Shown here piece by piece: positions 58,769 to 64,000 of a DNA stretch of 64,000 nt. Under the pieces are notes generated by a model. The model had not been told where the DNA came from and did not search any database. It saw nothing but the letters and a program-made list of their open reading frames with translations. The stretch is from contig NC_046679.1 of the NCBI RefSeq assembly GCF_009870125.1, positions 19,406,001 to 19,470,000 on the forward strand, read 5' to 3'. A program made the position numbers and the translations under genes. Within the stretch, counting starts at the first letter, position 1. Every line of letters begins with the position of its first letter. Origin of the DNA: Drosophila pseudoobscura. Lineage: Eukaryota > Arthropoda > Insecta > Diptera > Drosophilidae.

Positions 58769-59465
58769 TTAGATCTTGCCCTTTTGATGAAGCACCTGGT
58801 CGGTGACACGCGTGATAAGGGGATCAAGCTCGTTGTCTGCGAGATGAGTGCCCCACAGTTCGAACAGCGTTTTCCAGGCCAGTTCAACCGAGTTTCCAGA
58901 ATCCGTCGTGTTGAATGTCTGCAGCGTAAGAAAGATGACTGCGTCTGCTGCAATGGGGCTGTAAGTGTCGCAAATCGTAAGCAAGGCACGTGCCGAGCTA
59001 GGAGGAATCTGCAAAAACCACAAATTTTTAACAAGTTGAGATTTTAATCCACTGTACGTGTTTTGCTGTTCTACCTACCTCATTGAGACTGACGATGCGA
59101 AATACTTTACCGTCTTTCAATTTCTTCTGGAACTGCGCAATGCCAAATCCGTAGTCTTCGGTGGGCGGTGCAAAGTCATCTATGTTCATATGCATAAGCT
59201 TCCCAGGTCTAGCTGTTGGTATTAATTGACAAGGAGAGCAGTTCAAGCATACATATGTAAATATGTCTCGGGTCTGGCTTATTGATCAGTCCTTCAATCC
59301 CTTTTTGTAGAGCCCTCCATACTCTTTCCGACTGTATGGGTTTGATCTCGCGCAGCTTCTCAAAAGCACAGCTTTTCTCCGCAGTGTTAAATTGCCTGGC
59401 GATAAAAATTAACATAAGAGGAATAACAGCATAAAATTACCCGATGAACCTTCTTCAAAGTTAGC
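58769..59465 (-). pseudogene. Decayed tandem copy of the LAP1-like gene
   Basis: The exon equivalent to 57263-57024 is intact at 59008-58769, differing by a His-to-Leu and a Leu-to-Gln change. The middle exon at 59212-59079 is identical in protein sequence. The first coding exon is badly damaged. One deletion removes its splice donor and the LEASDCFG region (the join lies near 59265). A second removes most of the membrane segment (near 59397-59440). A third removes the initiator ATG and the first residues (near 59466). It cannot make the full protein, so it is called a pseudogene. A shorter transcript cannot be ruled out. Confidence 0.85.
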
Positions 59466-59492
59466 TTCGCGAAAAAGGTCGTTTGGGGCTTT

Positions 59493-60059
59493 CGGTGTTA
59501 TTACCTATATGCAGACTACGTCGCGCAGCCTTTTTATTGCATAAACGTAACAAATTGTTTTGTTTAAAGTGAATGAGTGACTAGGATATGAATGCTAGTT
59601 TAATAGATTGATGAAACCAAACAGTTCCTTTTGACGTCCTTTTAATGGTCACCCTGTGATTCTTTCGATAGGCAAATAACATCGATGGGATAGATGGAAA
59701 GGTTTGAAAGGGGATATGTAATAATACTGTCAAAATAACAAATCCTGACTGAAAACCTCAAGTTTAATAAGGGTAATTCCTTCCATTTTAGAATCTTAAC
59801 AGATAGATCTTGAATGGAATTGGTGTAATATGCTATGATATACTTAAATACTGACTTCGATTAAGAATGGGCTGGAATTCAAACGATAGACTACGATAGT
59901 ACCGACATTGCTCATCTCTAGTTAACTTATTCGCGATAATTATTTTTAGGTGATATTTTCCAATTCTCATGTAATAAAAACCATTTGGTACAGGAAACAA
60001 ATAGCTATAAATGTGCAGAATAATTGTCGTTCGAAACAGATAGTGCGAAAACTCTCAGC
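59493..60059. other. Intergenic region, Nab2 promoter and leader
   Basis: This 0.57 kb separates the duplicated LAP1-like locus from Nab2. It holds scattered ATCGAT and CGATAG words (near 59679 and 59883) that may be DREF-type elements, and no coding frame. The start of Nab2 transcription is expected between about 59920 and 60040. Confidence 0.4.
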
Positions 60060-63000
60060 ATGGAGTGCAACCTGGGCAGCGAAATAGGCCTGAAGATGCG
60101 CGTAAGTCTCTTTTTGCGGAAAATCAATGAACTTCGTAATCTAAGAAAAAACAATTTAGAGTGCCGTCAAGGCGAAGCTGCTGGAACTGGGCACGGGCGG
60201 CTCATCCGGCTTTATAGACGACGAACTGCCGGACTATGTGATGGTGATGGTAGCCAACAAACGCACCAAACAGCAAATGGCCGCCGAACTAAATCTCTTT
60301 CTGGGCGACCAGACGGATCTGTTTGTCACCTGGCTGCACGAAGTTCTCCAGAAGCTGCAGGAAGTCACGTTGCCCACAGCAAGTGGTGAGTGTTGTGGTT
60401 TTCTTTATCCACCGTGGGCCACAATCTAATCGAACCTGATCAACTTGCCAGCTTCCAGCAAAAAGCGCAGGTCTCGTCAGCTCGAGGCTTGTCCCAAATC
60501 AAAGGAAAAGGACAAGAAACACTCGAAGAAGGACAAACGGTTGCAAAGGAGGTCGGGCGATGAAATGCCAGATGGACAGTCTGGCTCTGCCGATGCCATG
60601 CCCGTCATTAGCTCCATAACCGATGCCTTTGCGGAGGAGCTGCTGGAGAAAGCAAAAAAATCCCTGGACATCGACCTCAATGCCAAGGATGAGATCGTAC
60701 ACAAAAAGAAACGCAAGTCAGTAGAAAGCGAAGAAGAAACAGGTGACACAGATGTGCCCCCGATCTCAGAGATAAGCCCAACAGCCACCAGCGGAGTCAA
60801 TCGGCAGAAGGATCTGGCAGAGTTGGCTGAGATTCAAAAGAAAATCCATGCGGCCAAGAAGCATTTGCGCCAGATAGGCGAAATAGAGGACGACAGTGAT
60901 GTGGAGGAAGACGGCGACGAGGATCTCTTGAACATAAATGAACAGGAGGAGGAGCCGGAGATCCAGCAGTCCCCCGTTGAAGACATACAAGAAGAGGTAC
61001 CTCCCGCACGCAAAGCCAAAAGTCCTATTGTTTTCAAGAGGCGAGAGAAAACTCCTCCGGAGCAGCGTGCCGAGACGGAAAATGAAGCACGCCAGGCGGT
61101 GGAGATGGACGTAGAGATTGAGAAGGAAAAAGATAAGCCCAAGGAAGAGCGCTCTGAACGACGTTCGGTTCACGACCGTCTGGGCTCCAAACAGATCGCA
61201 CAGCCGCCAATAGAGCGCCCTCAGCGCGGCCAAAAAGAGCTATATGTCCCCGCACATCGAAGACGCATGGAGGCCTCGGACGCGCAGCCCCCCAAGGAGC
61301 GCAGCCAGCGGGAGAGGTCAAGGGAACGTCGCTCCAGCCGCGACAATCTCAGAGAATCGAATCGTGCCCATCGCCAGCGACGTTCACCCAGCCCAGAGAC
61401 ACCCAAGGCAAAGCAACGCATTGGATCGCGTGTCATTGTGGCAGTCCACAAGCCGCCAGAGCCCTCGGATGATGAAGATATGGCAGACAAGCCTGTCAAC
61501 TCGGTCATCAAGATCAAGCCCAGGCCCCAGGTCTCCCCGAGAAGACAAGCTTGCAAGAATCTGCTCATGAGAGCTGTGGCCGATGCCCAGAGGTCCACGA
61601 TTCTTACCAAGTCGCCGGCGCCTTCGATAAAGAAGGATTGTGAGGAGGTGGAATTAGTCAGCAGCACATCGTTAGGCAAACGAAAGGCCCCAGAAAAGGG
61701 GGATCGCGATCGATCGCGAGACCGTGCCAAGCGAAGTGCACCCACCCCGGAGCTGTTCAGGCGCAGCACTCGGGAGTTGGTGGTCAATGTAATGCAACGG
61801 GGGGACACGGCAAGCAAACAACACTCCTCCGCCGGTGCCCGACGCTCCAACGACAGTCATGCCGAGATGAAGCTGAAGCTGGTCGAGGAAGAGTATGGCC
61901 CCAGTCTAGTGGCCGAAGACTATGAACCGTATGTGCCCCAGTTGTTGAATCACGTGGATAAGATAGACTTGCACATTCGATCGCCGGAGACGAGGCCCAG
62001 CTCTAGAGGGCCCAAAACTCAATTTGTGGTGACCCTGAATGGTGATAAAACCTCAACGTCAGGCAGCAGGGACCGGGACCCTTATCGCAAGCGGAGTATC
62101 TCGGCGAAACGCTCATCCTCGCCTGTAGCCACGACGCCACAACAAGTGACCTCTTCCAGTGCGGAACCGACTGCTGCCACAGCTGCTGCCTCCTCCTCCA
62201 CTACGGTCGACAGACGCCGCAAGTCCAATCGAGCATTAAGCAACACCCCATCGCCCACTTCGAGCCCATCTCATCATCAAATCACACGAAGTCTGAAGCG
62301 CAATGAGGTGATCAGGAAGCAACAGGAAATCCAAAAGATCATCATCAAGAATGATACGGACGAGGATGATGAATCGCACGGTGCATTGCCGCCAAAGAAG
62401 TCACAGTTGCCACACAAGCGACTCCCGAGCAGCAGTTCATTGGCTTCCGCCAATGGTCACAAGGAAAAAAGAGCAAAGGCTGCCACTGAAGAGCGCTCTA
62501 ACACGCCACCACTGCCGGCCACTGGCCTTCAACCCTTGCCCAGACTGGAGAAGCGAGCTGTCAGCAAAGAAAAATCTGAAAATGAAAATTCAAGTGTGGA
62601 ACCATTGACGGCGCCGGTGTCCGTAATCGTTCCTGCGTCACCAAAAAACAAACACACTCCCATTCGCTTTACTTTGAGGTCCGAGGAAAAGTCCCAGGCA
62701 CAGCCACAGGCACCGCCTGCCCAAAGGAAGCGTCGGTCGGGCAGTCACGAGCGTGATTCATCGTTGGAAAGGCGCAAGGTACCACTACGGAATCTAGAGG
62801 ATAGAAAATATGACAATTTGCCGGCATGTAAGTGAAGTCACAAACAAGATACAAATGATCGCATTACTTCAACTCTTATTGTTTCCGCAGTAAGTGCCGT
62901 CAGCGTGGACTCGGCCGTGATGAAGGTTAGCAAGCCCAAAGAGCGTTGTAAGTATCATCCGAGCTGCACAAAACAATTCTGCGAGTACTACCATCCGACA

Positions 63001-63453
63001 GCGCCGTGTAAGTCTTTTCCCAATTGCAAGTTTGCCGACAAATGCATGTACTCGCATCCCAAGTGCATGTACGATATGTCGTGCATGAGCATTGACTGCA
63101 ATTACGCACACAGCGGCCAGCGGGATCTTAGCCATGTGCAGCTAACGGCTCCGCCTCTATGTAAGTGCAGCATTGAATTATTTATGATCCCCCCACTCAT
63201 CATTTCTGTATCTCTTCCTTCGATAGCCTCCCATGTTATACCGGTGCAGAACTATAAATCAATATCGGCCCCCATGACGGCCACCACAGCAACCACGATG
63301 TGCAAATACTATCCCAATTGCACCAAGGTGGGTTGCACCTTCTATCATCCAAAGCCATGCCGATTTGGCAAGAATTGCGTCAATAAGCTGGAGTGCGTCT
63401 TCTATCATCCGGAGATGCAGAGCAAGTTCAAATGGGTCGCCTCGATGGGCTGA
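60060..63453 (+). CDS. Nab2: Nab2 (ZC3H14 orthologue), CCCH zinc-finger poly(A)-binding protein
   Basis: Five exons (60060-60101, 60160-60385, 60452-62827, 62891-63160, 63227-63453) give 1046 residues. Nab2 binds poly(A) RNA in the nucleus, limits poly(A) tail length and supports neuronal function in flies. Residues 1-95 form a PWI-like N domain (GFIDDELPDYVMVMVANKRT, LFVTWLHEVL). A long Lys/Glu/Ser/Arg-rich disordered region from exon 3 follows to about 880. Exons 4 and 5 encode five tandem CCCH fingers: CKYHPSCTKQFCEYYH, CKSFPNCKFADKCMYSH, CMYDMSCMSIDCNYAH, CKYYPNCTKVGCTFYH and CRFGKNCVNKLECVFYH. All zinc ligands are present. The initiator is 60060, MECNLGSEIGLKMR. Confidence 0.96.
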
Positions 63454-64000
63454 GCGAACATACACCCCATAAGTTTTAACAATATTTAGCTAATGTCATT
63501 TTATCCACTATTCCCTGCTCTTGGCTCCCGGCTTCCTGCTATGTCAGATCCCCGCTATATCCATAACTATACACCAAAACCTTTTTTTCTATTGTATCTA
63601 TTGGATTTAGGAGCTGGGAGTTCTTATACACTACACAGAGATCTGTGTAACAACCATTTCATTTCATTTATGCATTTTATTTGCACACATTTTATATTAG
63701 ACATTAGCTGCTATCTAACTCTATCACGACAAACAATCGTTCAATAGGATCTGTTTCTTGCATACAATCATAATCTACACGTCATGCAAAGGTCTGCGAA
63801 TTAAATTAGCAATAGTTGCAACAAATTGGAAAATTGAATGGCGTTTCTTTGGGTGCCGATCTCCAATATATGTAGGGAACATGGAATGGATCTGATCTAA
63901 TTTGGTTTGCAAATAAATATTTCGAAGCCAGTTTTTGGAATGGGAAAGAAGCTAAAGGAATGCTCAAGCGGTGGGCGGGATTTTTAAATTTGAAAGCAGT
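63454..64000. other. Nab2 3' flank
   Basis: The Nab2 3' UTR continues from 63454. Candidate AATAAA-type signals occur near 63914 (AATAAATA). Otherwise the sequence is AT-rich with no coding frame that I can support up to the window edge. Confidence 0.4.

Larger units (their letters stand above)
56263..59492. repeat. Tandem segmental duplication carrying the LAP1-like gene
   Basis: The first unit (about 56263-58022, near 1.76 kb) is repeated head-to-tail as a second unit (about 58023-59492, near 1.47 kb). Both begin with ATTATTACAAAATTGTAG and end with GGTCGTTTGGGGCTTT. Identity is very high along the exons and flanks, so the event is recent. The second unit is shorter through at least three internal deletions, all in the region of the first coding exon. 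Confidence 0.85.

Overview
The window is nuclear DNA of a Drosophila species. The genes have short introns with clean GT..AG sites and AT-rich spacers. The gene set and order (DM4/12 cluster, mitochondrial GTPBP3, Golgin84, C2CD5, Myosuppressin, ACSS3, Dis3, Rrp5, BRWD3, Nab2) look like distal chromosome 3R of D. melanogaster (Muller element E). That placement is from memory, not from a search. No LTR element, LINE or CRISPR was found.

Layout. Positions 1-8.3 kb hold seven secreted DM4/12-family genes, one of them cut by the window edge, interrupted by a Cys-rich DUF1431-like gene. Two small basic genes of unknown function follow (8.6-9.4 kb). The mitochondrial tRNA-modifying GTPase (GTPBP3) lies at 9.9-11.4 kb behind a repeated GGTATATTT promoter array, then Golgin84 (12.0-13.6 kb). 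C2CD5 fills 14.1-21.3 kb on the minus strand and has an apparent second, internal first exon. An RGG-rich, prion-like RNA-binding-type protein lies at 22.2-23.9 kb, followed by about 5 kb of AT-rich non-coding DNA. The neuropeptide gene Myosuppressin (Ms) is at 28.9-29.3 kb with a candidate TATA promoter near 31.1 kb. ACSS3 (33.3-36.3 kb) and the exosome nuclease Dis3 (37.1-40.3 kb) are on the minus strand, with Rrp5 divergent from Dis3 (41.0-45.9 kb). BRWD3 (46.5-56 kb, minus) is the largest gene. A LAP1/torsin-interacting gene with a tandem, decayed second copy sits at 57.0-59.5 kb, and Nab2 ends the window (60.1-63.5 kb).

Functional themes are RNA processing and ribosome biogenesis (Dis3, Rrp5, Nab2, possibly the RGG protein), membrane traffic (Golgin84, C2CD5), mitochondrial or metabolic enzymes (GTPBP3, ACSS3), chromatin (BRWD3) and secreted or reproductive-type proteins (DM4/12 cluster, DUF1431). 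Exon boundaries were derived by hand from splice dinucleotides and reading-frame continuity. Two junctions remain open: the 5' coding end of BRWD3 and the exon 3/exon 4 joint of C2CD5. The most unusual region is the duplicated LAP1-like locus, whose flanks share a roughly 300 bp repeat with the Dis3-Rrp5 intergenic DNA.
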